This document shows, piece after piece, positions 63,862-64,000 of a DNA stretch of 64,000 nt (positions within the stretch are counted from its first letter, which is position 1; each line of letters opens with the position of its first letter). The notes below the pieces were generated by a model, which made no database searches, was not told where the DNA came from, and saw only the letters and a list, made by a program, of their open reading frames with translations. The stretch comes from Marinobacterium sp. LSUCC0821 (GTDB lineage: Bacteria > Pseudomonadota > Gammaproteobacteria > Pseudomonadales > Balneatricaceae): positions 2,011,501-2,075,500 of the forward strand of contig NZ_CP051666.1 in assembly GCF_012848475.1 (NCBI RefSeq), written 5' to 3'. The position numbers and the translations under genes are program-made.

Positions 63862-64000
63862 TTAACTAAGTAGTTTAGTGATGCGGTTTAGCAGACTATC
63901 TTGATCTAACCCAGCAGCCTGCAGCTGTTCATCACGTGTGCCGTGGGCAATCCAGTGGTCAGGTACACCGAATGAGCTCAGTTTCACATCAACCCCACTC
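63862..64000 (-). CDS. dxs: 1-deoxy-D-xylulose-5-phosphate synthase, C-terminal end
   Basis: The minus-strand frame ends at 63862 with the last 46 codons visible. The segment SSFGVPDHWIAHGTRDEQLQ matches the Dxs C-terminal domain (GIPDxFIxHGxxDEQ), followed by AAGLDQDSLLNRITKLL. Dxs makes DXP from pyruvate and glyceraldehyde-3-phosphate for isoprenoids and thiamine. The start and most of the gene are outside the window. Convergent with ribA. Confidence 0.85.
   Translation of the reverse strand, partial: SGVDVKLSSFGVPDHWIAHGTRDEQLQAAGLDQDSLLNRITKLLS

Overview
The window looks like a core chromosomal segment of a marine-type gammaproteobacterium. Two conserved gene orders point to the Pseudomonadales/Oceanospirillales: mrcA-pilMNOPQ-aroK-aroB-gltBD-hemE and priA-argS-SPOR-hslVU-DUF971-ubiE-ubiJ. 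The genus cannot be fixed from sequence alone. No rRNA, tRNA, CRISPR array, phage or intact insertion sequence was seen.

Layout. Positions 1-2.2 kb hold the end of a formate dehydrogenase delta subunit gene, a convergent mobA and a FadL-type porin. 2.2-6.4 kb carries glcB, serA and ppnP on the minus strand. 6.5-8.9 kb has an MFS transporter, a short-chain dehydrogenase and hemJ on the plus strand. 8.9-17.4 kb is a long minus-strand housekeeping run (ubiJ, ubiE, DUF971, hslU, hslV, SPOR protein, argS, priA). 17.5-20.1 kb has rpmE, a secreted nuclease and malic enzyme. 20.2-36.6 kb has mrcA divergent from the type IV pilus alignment operon pilMNOPQ, then aroK, aroB, gltB, gltD and hemE. 50.2-64 kb is again core: metY, radA, two FKBP isomerases, ettA, glyA, then nrdR-ribD-ribE-ribBX-ribH-nusB-thiL-pgpA-ribA (riboflavin synthesis with antitermination, thiamine and phospholipid genes), and the end of dxs.

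The accessory part is 36.6-50.2 kb. It contains a beta carbonic anhydrase, a small very acidic exported protein, a HupE/UreJ pair, a visibly GC-richer minus-strand catabolic block (hydratase, MDR oxidoreductase, 60-residue protein, PhzF, RidA) flanked by a 15-bp direct repeat, and a two-component system divergent from an ABC-2 exporter, a thrombospondin-type-3 calcium-loop protein, a cytochrome b561 and a PAP2 lipid phosphatase.

The most interesting observation is a near-perfect 20-bp palindrome (TTCTTACAA-N2-TTGTAAGAA). It lies in the divergent promoter region of the two-component/ABC cluster, and a 16/20 copy sits at almost the same distance upstream of the acidic exported protein 8 kb away. 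This suggests one regulon, perhaps responding to divalent cations or envelope stress. A second is that the rpmE terminator hairpin is also the start of the signal-peptide coding sequence of the following nuclease gene.
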